From assembly GCA_013141015.1 (NCBI GenBank), contig JABFRT010000043.1:17215-81214 (forward strand): DNA of 64,000 nt, given 5' to 3'. Both the position numbers and the translations under genes were made by a program. A model generated the notes under the pieces. That model made no database searches. It had not been told where the DNA came from and was given only the letters and a program-made list of their open reading frames with translations. Below, piece by piece: positions 54,316-64,000 of the stretch (the first letter of the stretch is position 1; each line of letters opens with the position of its first letter). Source of the stretch: Hyphomicrobium sp. (GTDB lineage: Bacteria > Pseudomonadota > Alphaproteobacteria > Rhizobiales > Hyphomicrobiaceae).

Positions 54316-57300
54316 ATGAAGATCACGCGGCGCTTCACGACGGCCGGACAATCGCCTTACGCCACTATTCCATTCCGGCGCGCGACGTCTGAGATCAAGA
54401 ATCCAGACGGGTCTGTTGTGTTCCGCCTCGAAGGCTTCGATGTGCCTGAGCACTTCTCTCAGGTTGCGGCTGATATTCTGGCGCAAAAGTATTTTCGCAA
54501 GGCCGGCGTCGCCACGCGCCTTAAGAAGTTTGAAGAATCGACCGTGCCGTCCTGGTTGTGGCGCCACGTGCCGGATGAAGCCGCCCTTGCATCGCTGCCC
54601 GCCAAAGAGCGCACCGGCGGCGAGAACGACGGCCGCCAGGTGTTCGATCGTCTCGCCGGCACCTGGACCTACTGGGGCTGGAAGGGTGGCTACTTCACGA
54701 GCGAAGACGACGCTCAAGCGTTCTTCGACGAAATGCGCTACATGCTCGCCATGCAGATGGCGGCGCCGAACTCGCCGCAGTGGTTCAACACCGGCCTGCA
54801 CTGGGCTTACGGCATCGATGGCCCGGGCCAAGGCCACATGTACGTCGACTACAAGACCGGCGAACTGACCTCCTCGTCGTCGGCTTATGAGCATCCCCAG
54901 CCGCACGCCTGCTTCATTCAGTCGGTCGCTGATGATCTGGTCGGCAACGGCGGCATCATGGACCTGTGGGTCCGCGAAGCGCGTCTGTTTAAATACGGCT
55001 CGGGCACAGGCTCGAACTTCTCAAGCCTGCGCGGTGCTGACGAAAAGCTGTCGGGCGGCGGCCGCTCGTCCGGCCTGATGAGCTTCCTCAAAATCGGTGA
55101 CCGCGCAGCTGGTGCCATCAAGTCTGGCGGCACCACACGCCGCGCGGCCAAGATGGTCGTTGTCGATGTCGATCACCCCGATATCGAAGAATACATCACC
55201 TGGAAGGTGCGCGAGGAGCAGAAGGTTGCGGCCCTCGTGACCGGCTCGAAGATCTGCCAGAAGCGCCTCAAAGCCGTGATGAAAGCCTGCGTCAACTGCG
55301 AAGCCGAAGGTGACGCGTGCTATGACGCGGCCAAGAATCCGAAGCTCAAAATCGCCATCCGCGAGGCCAAGCGCGACGGCGTGCCGACCAACTACATCCT
55401 GCGCGTCGTGCAGTTCGCGAAGCAGGGCTACACCGACATGGCGTTCGACACCTACGATACCGATTGGGATAGCGAAGCCTATCTGACGGTCGCCGGTCAG
55501 AACTCCAACAACTCGGTGCGCGTGACCGACGACTTCCTGCGCTCGGTCGATGCGGATGCCGATTGGAATTTGACCGCGCGTCTCGGCGGCAAAGTCACCA
55601 AAACGCTGAAAGCCAAGGATCTATGGGAACAAATCGGTTACGCCGCCTGGGCGTCTGCCGATCCCGGCATCCAGTTCCACACCACCATCAACGACTGGCA
55701 CACCTGCCCGCAGTCCGGCCAGATCCGCGCATCGAACCCGTGCTCGGAATACATGTTCCTCGACGACACGGCCTGCAACCTCGCCTCGCTCAACCTGCTG
55801 CGCTTCCGCCGCGACGACAAATCGTTCGACATCGAAGCCTATGAGCACGCCTGCCGCCTGTGGACCATCGTGCTCGAAATCTCGGTGATGATGGCGCAGT
55901 TCCCGTCCAAGGAAATCGCGGAACTCAGCTACCGTTACCGCACGCTGGGCATCGGCTTTGCCAACATCGGCGGCCTGTTGATGTCAGCTGGCATTCCGTA
56001 TGACTCGGATGAAGGCCGCGCGATCTGCGGCGCCATCTCAGCCATCATGACCGGCGTCGCCTACGCCACCAGCGCCGAAATGGCCAAGGAACTCGGGCCG
56101 TTCCCCGGCTACGCTCCGAACGCCAACGACATGCTGCGCGTCATGCGCAATCATCGCCGCGCCGCTTATGGCCAGCCGTCAGGATATGAAAAACTGTCGG
56201 TTGCACCGGTGCCGCTCGACCACGCCTCAACTGCCATGACAAGCGCTTGTCGACGCCGCCAAGCGCGCATGGGACCGCGCTCTTGGTCTGGGCCAGGCTC
56301 ACGGCTACCGCAACGCGCAGGCGACTGTGGTGGCGCCGACCGGCACCATCGGCCTCGTGATGGATTGCGACACCACCGGCATCGAGCCTGACTTCGCGCT
56401 CGTCAAGTTCAAGAAGCTTGCCGGCGGCGGCTACTTCAAGATCATCAATCAGTCGGTGCCGGAAGCGCTCGGTTTCCTCGGCTACAAACCGCACCAAGTC
56501 GCCGAGATTGAAGCCTACGCTGTTGGCCACGGCTCGCTCCGACAATCCCCCGCCATCAACCACCAAACCTTGAAAGCCAAAGGCTTCACTGACGAAAACC
56601 TGGCCAAGATCGAAAGCGGTTTGGGCGCTGCGTTCGACATCAAGTTCGTTTTCAACCGCTGGACCCTGGGTGACGCGTTCCTGACCGACACGCTGAAAGT
56701 CCCAGCCGACAAGATGAATGACCCGTCGTTCGATTTGTTTGCCCACTTGGGCTTCTCGAAAAAAGATGTCGAAGCGGCCAACGAACATGTTTGCGGCGCG
56801 ATGACGCTCGAAGGTGCGCCGCACCTGAAAACCGAACACCTCGCCGTGTTCGATTGCGCCAATCCGTGCGGCCGCAAGGGCAAGCGCTATCTGTCGGTCG
56901 AAAGTCACATCCGCATGATGGCGGCATCGCAGCCGTTCATCTCGGGCGCGATTTCGAAGACCATCAACATGCCGAACGATGCGACGGTGGAAGACTGCAA
57001 GCAGTCTTACATGCTGTCGTGGAAGCTGGCCCTCAAAGCCAACGCGCTCTACCGCGACGGCTCGAAACTTTCGCAGCCGCTGAACTCCCAGGTTCTCGGC
57101 GACGACGACGAGGATACAGGCGAAACCGCAGCCGAAGCGCTGTTGGCGGCGGGCGGCATGAGTGCCCGCACCGCGGCCGTCACCGAAAAAATCGTCGAGC
57201 GGATCGTTGAGCGCGTCGAGTACATCAAACAGCAGGACCGCGAAAAGCTGCCGGGCCGCCGCAAGGGCTACACGCAAAAGGCCAGCGTTGGCGGACACAA

Positions 57301-58087
57301 AGTGTACCTGCGCACCGGCGAATACGACAACGGCGCGCTTGGCGAAATCTTCATCGATATGCACAAAGAGGGCGCCGCCTTCCGCAGTCTCATGAACAAT
57401 TTCGCGATCGCGATCTCGCTGGGTCTGCAATACGGCGTGCCGCTCGAAGAGTACGTGGAAGCCTTCACCTTCACGCGCTTTGAACCGGCCGGCCTCGTGC
57501 AGGGCAACGAAACAATCAAGAACGCCACGTCGATCCTCGACTACATCTTCCGCGAACTCGCCGTGTCGTACCTCGGGCGCCATGACCTCGCCCACGTCGA
57601 CCCGCGCGAAATCGTCGGCGAAACCGGTCTTGGCTCATCCGACGAGACGACCGACGAGCAACTCGATCTCGATCTGCCCGAGAGCGTCACCAAGGTTGTG
57701 TCGAAGGGCTTCACGCGCGGCACGCCGTTGCGCATCGCCAGCCGCGGCGGCCAGCACGTGACGAGCGGACCGGTTTCGCATTCGGTTGAAGAGATGCGTG
57801 CCGAACAGCAGCGCGTCACCGATCTCTACGGCAACGCGCCGCAGACGGCCGGCACAAGTGCTTTGGCTGTCGAGACAACGACTGTCACCATGCGCTCAAC
57901 CAAGATCGACGCCGCGGTCACAACCCCGCTTTTGTCGAAATCGGAACTCTACAAACAGCGCATGTCGGAAGCCAAAGTCCGCGGCTACGAAGGCACCAGC
58001 TGCCCCGAATGCCAAAACTTCACGATGGTCCGCAACGGCACGTGTTTGAAGTGTGAGACGTGTGGATCTACGAGCGGGTGTTCGTAA
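54316..58087 (+). CDS. nrdJ: Vitamin B12-dependent (class II) ribonucleotide reductase, frameshifted here
   Basis: Reduces ribonucleotides with adenosylcobalamin, independent of oxygen (EC 1.17.4.1); full length about 1250 residues. [10 protein letters not shown] starts it; [38 protein letters not shown] and [16 protein letters not shown] are active-site and specificity blocks, and the redox C-terminal [27 protein letters not shown] holds the zinc-ribbon cysteines. The frame shifts near 56225-56245: up to LDHAS it is in one phase, and from [11 protein letters not shown] in the next. Two missing bases in short runs (TCAAC, AAGCG) would restore SNCHDKALVDAA, close to family sequence. Sequencing error or real mutation cannot be separated. 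Confidence 0.92.
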
Positions 58088-58132
58088 AGAATGCCTGCCT
58101 TCTCGGCATCATTCTACTGAGGTTGAAACAGA

Positions 58133-58160
58133 AGCGGTCGGGCAATCCCGGCCGCTTTTT
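58133..58160 (+). terminator. Rho-independent terminator of nrdJ
   Basis: AGCGGTCGGG pairs with CCCGGCCGCT around CAAT (one G-T pair) and is followed by TTTTT. It is 45 bases after the nrdJ stop and 12 bases before the next start. Confidence 0.88.
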
Positions 58161-58172
58161 AGGTTTTGAGAT

Positions 58173-58892
58173 ATGGACACAATTTTTGAGCTAAACGCAG
58201 AGATTGAAAGCTGGTGCATTGCCACCATGGCTGAATTTAAATTCGACAAAGCGCTTCATGCGGACGGGCTTGCCATGGCCAAGCTTGCCAGCATAGTCGA
58301 GCTTGCTCATTGTTTTAGATTTGTGGTTGCAAATGAGAAGAACGCTGCGGCGTTGCCGATTTTCCGAACATTATTGGATCATTACGTGGACCTGAAAAAC
58401 TTATGTACCGATGATCTATACCACAAGCACTTTTACGCGCGCCATCACGTCGAGTGGATAAATCGTCTTGAGGCTGCACGAAACGGTAATCCGGCCCTGA
58501 GCCTCATCGCCAGCAGTGAAGATTTTGATCAATCATTGGCCGACCACCGAGCTTCCTTGGCAGCACTTGAAGCGAAGGGGCACAATAAGCTGACTGAAAA
58601 GGAGCGCTTCCGCCGCGCTGAAATGCAATCGGAGTTCGAGTCTATATACAGCTTCACGTCAACTGCATCGCATGGCGGCCTCGGTGACTTACTCAATCGC
58701 AATTTCAAGTCGTCCGGCGAATCTTACGAATTGCACCTATTCAAAGAAGTCCCAGAAGATTTTTTTTCAAACTACTTGTACTTATCGTGTGAACTCCTTT
58801 TGAATGGCTTAGAACTGATGAGCGCCAGAGCGCATATAGACTGCAGATCACGAATTGCTGCTTTTCGTGTGAGTCTCACTGAGTTCAGTTAA
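58173..58892 (+). CDS. DUF5677-like protein
   Basis: The product has 239 residues and no signal or membrane segment. The all-helical region with LPIFRTLLDHYVDLKNL, HHVEWINRLE and STASHGGLGDL is typical of DUF5677-type proteins, often found near mobile or defence loci. The HxxH-like residues (Ser-His at SHGG) are conserved in the family. Its codon use looks more AT-rich than its surroundings, suggesting recent transfer. No partner gene lies next to it; the 368-bp repeat array begins 50 bases after it. Confidence 0.55.
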   Translation: MDTIFELNAEIESWCIATMAEFKFDKALHADGLAMAKLASIVELAHCFRFVVANEKNAAALPIFRTLLDHYVDLKNLCTDDLYHKHFYARHHVEWINRLEAARNGNPALSLIASSEDFDQSLADHRASLAALEAKGHNKLTEKERFRRAEMQSEFESIYSFTSTASHGGLGDLLNRNFKSSGESYELHLFKEVPEDFFSNYLYLSCELLLNGLELMSARAHIDCRSRIAAFRVSLTEFS

Positions 58893-58944
58893 CCTGACTA
58901 ACATCTTCGCTAACAAGCCCGCGACGTCCGTAATAGAAAAAACA

Positions 58945-60745
58945 AAGAACCGCTGAGTTAGGATGCTACCCTCACCACCCGCATTCCCGTGCGCGATGCG
59001 GCGTCCTTACGCTGCTTCGCAGACACGGGACCTTTACCCGTCGCGATTGAACACGCCTGCAACCGCGAAAGATCCCGGCTCTGCAAAATTGCGCGCGCGC
59101 AATTTCTCCGGCCGGGAATGCGGCGGGTGAGAGCGGCGCACTTCGCTCACCACCCCACCTCTGTCATCCTAGCCCTTGTGGCTAGGATCCATTTCGCAAC
59201 TTGCGCCGGCGTTTATTTCACGATGGATCTCAGGGATAGTCCTGCGCTTCGATGCTGCGCATCGGGGCCCTGGGATGACAATTTTGAGTGAGCACACTGC
59301 AGGCGCAAGCGAAGAACCGTTGGATTAACAGCGCACTTCCCCCCACCCGCATTCCCGTGCGCGATGCGGCGTCCTTACGCTGCTTCGCAGACACGGGACC
59401 TTTACCCGTCGCGATTGAACACGCCTGCAACCGCGAAAGATCCCGGCTCTGCAAAATTGCGCAAGCGCAATTTCTCCGGCCGGGAATGCGGATGTTGAGA
59501 GCGGCGCATCGCACGCGCCACCCCACCTCTGTCATCCTAGCCCTTGTGGCTAGGATCCATTTCGCAACTTGCGCCGGCGTTTATTTCACGATGGATCTCA
59601 GGGATAGTCCTGCGCTTCGATGCTGCGCATCGGGGCCCTGGGATGACAATTTTGAGTGAGCACACTGCAGGCGCAAGCGAAGAACCGTTGGATTAACAGC
59701 GCACTTCCCCCCACCCGCATTCCCGTGCGCGATGCGGCGTCCTTACGCTGCTTCGCAGACACGGGACCTTTACCCGTCGCGATTGAACACGCCTGCAACC
59801 GCGAAAGATCCCGGCTCTGCAAAATTGCGCGCGCGCAATTTCTCCGGCCGGGAATGCGGATGTTGAGAGTGGCGCACTGCGCTCACCACCCCACCGCTGT
59901 CATCCTAGCCCTTGTGGCTAGGATCCATTCCGCAACTTGCACCGGCGTTTGCGGAACGATGGGTCCCAGGGATAGTCCTGCGCTTCGATGCTGCGCATCG
60001 GGGCCCTGGGATGACAATTTTGAGTGAGCACACTGCAGGCGCAAGCGAAGAACCGTTGGATTAACAGCGCACTTCCCCCCACCCGCATTCCCGTGCGCGA
60101 TGCGGCGTCCTTACGCTGCTTCGCAGACACGGGACCTTTACCCGTCGCGATTGAACACGCCTGCAACCGCGAAAGATCCCGGCTCTGCAAAATTGCGCAA
60201 GCGCAATTTCTCCGGCCGGGAATGCGGATGTTGAGAGCGGCGCACTGCACGCGCCACCCCACCGCTGTCATCCTAGCCCTTGTGGCTAGGATCCATTCCG
60301 CAACTTGCGCCGGCGTTTGCGGCACGATGGATCCCAGGGATAGTCCTGCGCTTCGATGCTGCGCATCGGGGCCCTGGGATGACAATTTTGAGTGAGCACA
60401 CTGCAGGCGCAAAACGAAGAACCGTTGGATTAACAGCGCACTTCCCCCCACCCGCATTCCCGTGCGCGATGCGGCGTCCTTACGCTGCTTCGCAGACACG
60501 GGACCTTTACCCGTCGCGATTGAACACGCCTGCAACCGCGAAAGATCCCGGCTCTGCAAAATTGCGCGCGCGCAATTTCTCCGGCCGGGAATGCGGGAGG
60601 TGAGAGCGGCGCACTGCACTCGCCTCCCCACCGCTGTCATCCTAGGCCACGTCGCGGAGCCTGCCCCCGCAAAGGCGGCGGATCCATCCGGCAACTTGCG
60701 CCAGCGCGTGTTGCACGATGGATCGCGGATCGTCAGTCATCTGAA
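58945..60745. repeat. Tandem array of 368-bp repeats (four full units plus a partial)
   Basis: GCATTCCCGT at 58981 recurs at 59349, 59717, 60085 and 60454, giving a period of 368 bases (369 for the last). Units are nearly identical except at a few sites; the fifth diverges after about 60640 and fades out by 60745. Each unit holds two palindromes: one bounded by CCGCATTCCCG and CGGGAATGCGG and containing AAATTGCGC/GCGCAATTT, and one bounded by GTCATCC and GGATGAC. The period is not a multiple of three, so the open frames inside are not protein repeats. The element at 5058-5189 contains a related sequence. Confidence 0.92.
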
Positions 60746-61144
60746 CTGAACAGTCGGCACATCGGGCCTTACACACTATTGACTTTGCAAGAGCGCTTGT
60801 GACTGATTCGTCACATCGCAGCCGAATCGAAGGTAAACGCAAAGTTTCCTGTGGAAGACCTGTGGAAGATATTTTAGCCTCCTCAGCGTGGGACAACTGA
60901 TCGGGGGATCGGTTGGGGGTAAGAATTTCCCACAAAACGTGCCGGAAATGTACAGCAGCAGACCGTGCGTCTGTGTCAGTACAAACGCCCATCGTTTGGC
61001 TTACGCGCCTTGCACGTTGGCATAAACGATTTGGTTTGCGGCGGGCCCGGGGGGGCCTCAGGGCGTCCAAAAAGAAACGGGTGGTCCGTGTGACCACCCG
61101 TTTTTTTGTCTTCAACTCGGCTCAATCGCGCCCGCCCTCAGGCC
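60746..61144. other. Intergenic region after the tandem array
   Basis: 399 bases up to the stop of the leftward deacetylase gene. It contains the terminator at 61077-61107 and, before it, 60900-61070 with short palindromes and a GGGCCCGGGGGGGCC block that could be part of a small RNA, though no promoter is clear. Two GANTC sites (possible CcrM methylation) lie at about 60809 and 60824. No protein gene supported. Confidence 0.4.
61077..61107. terminator. Strong bidirectional terminator
   Basis: ACGGGTGGTC pairs perfectly with GACCACCCGT around five bases. A T7 run follows on the plus strand and TTCTTTTT on the minus strand. On the minus strand it ends the deacetylase transcript (38 bases after its stop); what it terminates on the plus strand is unknown. 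Confidence 0.9.
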
Positions 61145-62398
61145 TTACTTGCCGAACCACATTTCCCAAATGGCCTGCACCTTTTCGGTCATCGTCTTCG
61201 GCTGGGCCGCAGCAGGCACTGCTTCATCTTTCGGCGGTTCGCCGCTTCCAGCCGGACGTTCAGTTGAAATCGACGACGTCGTAACCGGTGCGCCAACCGT
61301 CGCAACCGGGGCCGCAGCTTGTGCGGCAACCGGCGAAGCGGCGGGTGCTACGGGCGCGGTGGCTGCCGGTGCAACAGCTACAGGCACTGCAGCTACAGGC
61401 ACTGCGGCAGCTGGCGGCGGCGTCAATTCAGCGGCTTTACCAACCGGGGCGGCAGCTGGCAGCGCCACTGGCAATGCAGCCGCCGGCTCAAGCCTGCCGC
61501 TCTCCATCTTGTTGGTCTCGGATGCCGGCGCATCGCCGCCAATCGTGCGCACAACACTTGCCGTTGGACGCTCAGACCCAATCTGCGGCAGCCCCTTGGC
61601 ATCCTTCTCAATCAACGCGTCATACTCAGGCAGCGTCGCCACTTCGCCCTTAGCCGTCAGGTGGACGACCTTGTAGCCCTTTTCCTTCAGTTGCGTCAGC
61701 AGCAGCGGCAAGGCCTTGGCGGTGTTCTTATGGATATCGTGCATCAGCAGAATGCCTTTGCCCTTCTTCTCCAGCTTTTCCATCACGCCTTTGACGAGCG
61801 CTTCGGGCGGCTGCAGCTTGAAGTCAAAGCTGTCGATATCGGTCGAAAACATCGCAATATTGCGCTTGTTCAAATGCGCCAGTGAGTCCGGCGTATCTTT
61901 CAGTGTCGGATAGCGGAAGAACGGCGACACCGGCCCACCGACCGCGCGCTTGACGGCGCTGATGCCACGCTCGATCTCATCGCGGCCTTCATCAAAGGTC
62001 TTCAGTTTGGAAATCGCCTGGTGGCTCCAGGTGTGTGTGCCGATGGTGTGCCCGGCTTGGGCCACTTCGCGGATGATCTCCGGATAGCCAAGCGCCATCT
62101 TGCCAATCGTGAAGAACGTGGCTTTCGTGCATTGCGCAGCAAGTGCCGCAAGCACGCCCTCGGTCGAAAACTTTTGCGGGCCGTCGTCAAACGTCAGCAC
62201 GACTTCTTTCGGCTGCAGGAAATCATAAGCCTTGTAGTGTTCGAGGCCAAAGCCCGGGCCGCCGGTTGTATCAATCTCAACTGTCCGCGCCACACCCAGC
62301 GCATCGGCCTTCGCGCAGGGCGGCGCGGCGGCAAATGCCGGCATAGCCCCAAAAAGCGCCGCCGCGGCCAAAAACGCCGCGCTTACGACCATCCGCAT
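61145..62398 (-). CDS. Polysaccharide deacetylase family protein
   Basis: The product has 417 residues. A signal peptide (AAFLAAAALFGAMPAFA) precedes the NodB-homology domain (about 60-265): VVLTFDDGPQ (metal/catalytic Asp), GHTIGTHTWSHQ (HxxxxH), RYPTLKDTP and ILLMHDIHKN (final His motif). It removes acetyl groups from a cell-wall or capsular sugar, exact substrate unknown. Residues from about 285 form a low-complexity Ala/Pro/Val tail with many AAPVA-like repeats, ending in VQAIWEMWFGK. Start at 62398; it is divergent from bactofilin. Confidence 0.9.
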   Translation of the reverse strand: MRMVVSAAFLAAAALFGAMPAFAAAPPCAKADALGVARTVEIDTTGGPGFGLEHYKAYDFLQPKEVVLTFDDGPQKFSTEGVLAALAAQCTKATFFTIGKMALGYPEIIREVAQAGHTIGTHTWSHQAISKLKTFDEGRDEIERGISAVKRAVGGPVSPFFRYPTLKDTPDSLAHLNKRNIAMFSTDIDSFDFKLQPPEALVKGVMEKLEKKGKGILLMHDIHKNTAKALPLLLTQLKEKGYKVVHLTAKGEVATLPEYDALIEKDAKGLPQIGSERPTASVVRTIGGDAPASETNKMESGRLEPAAALPVALPAAAPVGKAAELTPPPAAAVPVAAVPVAVAPAATAPVAPAASPVAAQAAAPVATVGAPVTTSSISTERPAGSGEPPKDEAVPAAAQPKTMTEKVQAIWEMWFGK

Positions 62399-62661
62399 CC
62401 AATCCTCCAGACATTATGATTCTCAACCTGAATGATATCACCTGCCGCGTTAATCGTAAGCTGGAGACCACCGGCGCAACGCGCTGTCACCATTTATCTT
62501 GCCGCCACAACCGTAATAATTGCGTCCGCAAGGGGGCTCGGCTTTAGATTGTAGCTGGCGCGATGCTCAGCTATTGGCCATAATGTGCCCATAGAGTGGT
62601 GCTCTGCTCGGCCTCAACGGGGACAGAGCAACCATCGTAATGCGTATTTGGGGGTTTAGTA
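62399..62661. other. Divergent intergenic region (deacetylase / bactofilin)
   Basis: 263 bases that must hold both promoters. No recognised operator; a weak ribosome-binding site (TTTGGGGGTTTAGTA) precedes the bactofilin ATG. Confidence 0.3.
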
Positions 62662-63150
62662 ATGTTCAATCGCGTCGCCACGCCCGACCAGCGTCTCGCT
62701 GATCCCATTCGTTCTTCCGCGCCAGCCGCAGCGCCAGTGCAAAGGCCCTCGCCGCCGCCGTTCGCGCAATCACCGGCACAGCAGCCGATGCGCGCAATTG
62801 ATACGCCGACATCCGTTCTCGGTCAGGACATCACCATCTCCGGCCAGCAGCTTGTGCTCAAGACCAAGGGCTCGTTGTTGATCGCCGGTCAGATTCAAGG
62901 CGACGTTCATGGCGAAAGCGTCACGGTCGGTGAAACCGGCAGCGTTTCCGGCACCATCACCGCGCGCACCATCACCGTGCAAGGCGAAGTGCGGGGCGCG
63001 CTTAAAGGTTCAGCCGTCATTCTCAACGCCACGTCGCGTGTTGATGGCGACATCGTCAAGCAGACGCTGGCCATTGCCGAAGGCGCACAGTTCGACGGTA
63101 GCGTGCGCCGCGCCAAAGACGTCGCGGAAGTCACGCCAGATCTCGGCTAA
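62662..63150 (+). CDS. Bactofilin
   Basis: The product has 162 residues. A proline-rich N-terminus (1-45) is followed by the bactofilin beta-helix (about 55-150) with six or more short repeats: ISGQQLVLKTKGSLLIAG, VHGESVTVGETGSVSG, VQGEVRGALKGS, ILNATSRVDGDI. Bactofilins polymerise without nucleotide into cytoskeletal filaments that position cell-wall enzymes, such as the stalk-forming set in Caulobacter. Its neighbour, the deacetylase, fits that role. Start at 62662. Confidence 0.93.
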   Translation: MFNRVATPDQRLADPIRSSAPAAAPVQRPSPPPFAQSPAQQPMRAIDTPTSVLGQDITISGQQLVLKTKGSLLIAGQIQGDVHGESVTVGETGSVSGTITARTITVQGEVRGALKGSAVILNATSRVDGDIVKQTLAIAEGAQFDGSVRRAKDVAEVTPDLG

Positions 63151-63200
63151 GCAAAATTCCGCTAAATAGATTTGGGCCAAGCCGGTCTTGGCTCAACGTC

Positions 63201-64000
63201 TTATTTGATAGATTGCACGGAAATTTCCGTTTCCATCCGGTGACGCGCGCGCGGTGCGAGCGTCACCACATCTTCCCCAGCGTTTGCCGTCTCGACGCAC
63301 AGCATGCGCGTATGGCCGGTATCACCGATATCGCCAAGCCGCGCCGCCTTCAGTGTCCACGGATTCCAAATTACGGTCGATTGGCTGCCGCTTTTCGACA
63401 CGCGGATTTCGCGGCCGAAGTTACGGTCTGACACGACCACATCATTTACGCAGGCCTGATAAATCCGGTCCACTTCGCAATCTATAGTGATCGCGCCGCT
63501 CTGGTGTTTGACCGCGCCGTGATCCAACTGATCGACGTATCGCGCGGCCTCAAGTCCCGTCACCGACACGTCCGCGATATCACCAACCGCCAAATACGTG
63601 TGTAGCGCTTGCGTCAAAGTAAACGGCGCGGAACTGAGGTTGTCGGTCGAGAGCGCAAGGCTCAGCGTTTCGCCAACCGTAATTTCCAGTTCGGCACGGG
63701 CGCGCGGCGCCCAAAGCTCTGGCGCGATATCTTTGGTGTCGAACGTCAGGACCAGCCGCGCTCGTGCAGGCGACGCCGCCGATCCCGCCACCGTCCAGGG
63801 CGCAGAGCGGACAAACCCATGTGCGGGCTTTGTTGTGTCTGTGGGGTGCGGACCGAACCACGGCCAACAAACTGGTATTCCGCCGCGCACCGCTTTGCCG
63901 GTGCCAAGTTTCGCCTGCGGCGACAGCCAGAGCCGGTCCTGCGCATCCCCGTGGGCGCACCACGACAACACTTGCGCGCCCTGTAACGCGACGACAGCGG
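63201..64000 (-). CDS. D-hexose-6-phosphate mutarotase / aldose 1-epimerase family (N-terminus outside window)
   Basis: Reading leftward, the frame is open from the right edge with ALQGAQVLSWCAHGD, the usual N-terminal part of YeaD-type mutarotases. The blocks RGGIPVCWPWFGPH (substrate-binding), HGFVRSAPW and FTLTQALHTYLAVGD (catalytic His/Glu region) and VWNPW-like WNPWTLKA identify the family. They interconvert the anomers of hexose 6-phosphates. About 265 residues are visible. The stop at 63201 lies 51 bases after the bactofilin stop (convergent). Confidence 0.9.
   Translation of the reverse strand, partial: AVVALQGAQVLSWCAHGDAQDRLWLSPQAKLGTGKAVRGGIPVCWPWFGPHPTDTTKPAHGFVRSAPWTVAGSAASPARARLVLTFDTKDIAPELWAPRARAELEITVGETLSLALSTDNLSSAPFTLTQALHTYLAVGDIADVSVTGLEAARYVDQLDHGAVKHQSGAITIDCEVDRIYQACVNDVVVSDRNFGREIRVSKSGSQSTVIWNPWTLKAARLGDIGDTGHTRMLCVETANAGEDVVTLAPRARHRMETEISVQSIK

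Noticed and set aside
56220..56250. Programmed ribosomal frameshift in nrdJ
   Set aside because: No slippery heptamer or downstream structure stands out; base omissions in short runs explain the shift more simply.
56141..57595. 484-residue minus-strand frame
   Set aside because: Antisense to the conserved nrdJ sequence, product without family features; typical of GC-rich DNA.
59288..60694. Repeated 123-residue plus-strand frames and a 258-residue minus-strand frame in the tandem array
   Set aside because: They arise from the repeat itself; the period (368) is not a multiple of three and no recognisable protein results.
58945..60745. CRISPR array
   Set aside because: Units are 368 bases long and almost identical throughout; there are no short repeats with unique spacers and no cas genes nearby.

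Overview
The window is chromosomal DNA of an alphaproteobacterium, most likely of the order Hyphomicrobiales (Rhizobiales). The basis is gene content rather than any single marker: 5-aminolevulinate synthase (HemA, Shemin pathway), an HemB with a cysteine-free metal site, an NDUFA12-type complex I subunit next to a DUF2155 protein, PopZ-type (DUF2497) polar proteins beside valS, a RibB fused to a zinc-less GTP cyclohydrolase II-like domain, and a MarR regulator of the LdtR type next to an L,D-transpeptidase. No species is claimed.

Layout. 1-156: 3' end of an SRPBCC/AHSA1 protein. 157-4075: two nearly identical IS110-family insertion sequences in direct orientation (transposase broken by a 1-base deletion in copy 1, intact in copy 2). 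They enclose one membrane-anchored hypothetical gene, and copy 2 cuts off a lipase-like gene. Both copies sit in nested palindromic repeats, and one hairpin keeps its stem but has a different loop in each copy. 4080-12098: lipoprotein, repeat elements, Sel1/TPR protein, ilvD, then a DUF898 membrane protein, an M48 peptidase and a DUF2939 protein. 12308-22700: valS, two tandem PopZ-like genes, two tandem tolC-like genes, and a Pcm-family methyltransferase. 22959-23224: tRNA-Cys and tRNA-Asn. 23502-30623: a metal-resistance cluster (CDF exporter, His/Cys-rich protein, an unusual adaptor with two export-type N-terminal modules, an HME-RND pump and a small His-rich periplasmic protein).

30676-46177: cell-envelope genes (two L,D-transpeptidases, LdtR) flank the thiL-nusB-ribH-ribBX-ribE-ribD-nrdR and glyA-hemA blocks. 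A HigBA toxin-antitoxin pair and a membrane gene lie between nrdR and glyA. 46413-53516: CoA-thioester hydrolase, extensin-like protein, hemB, a 715-residue solenoid-like protein, DUF2155 and NDUFA12. 53517-58160: a long leader with a candidate pair of NrdR boxes, class II ribonucleotide reductase nrdJ (frameshifted in this sequence) and its terminator. 58173-60745: a DUF5677-like gene followed by a roughly 1.8 kb array of 368-bp tandem repeats. 61145-64000: polysaccharide deacetylase, bactofilin, and a mutarotase that runs off the window.

Gene cooperation. hemA and hemB carry out the first two steps of tetrapyrrole synthesis. The rib genes make riboflavin. nrdR and nrdJ probably form a regulator-target pair. 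LdtR with the L,D-transpeptidases, the deacetylase, the extensin-like protein, PopZ and bactofilin belong to envelope and cell-pole functions. The metal cluster lacks its own outer-membrane channel, so one of the two nearby TolC homologues could serve it (inference). The most unusual signals are the IS110 copies with swapped hairpin loops, the 368-bp tandem array whose parts recur singly elsewhere in the window, and the NrdR-box pair at exactly 31-bp spacing about 500 bp ahead of nrdJ.
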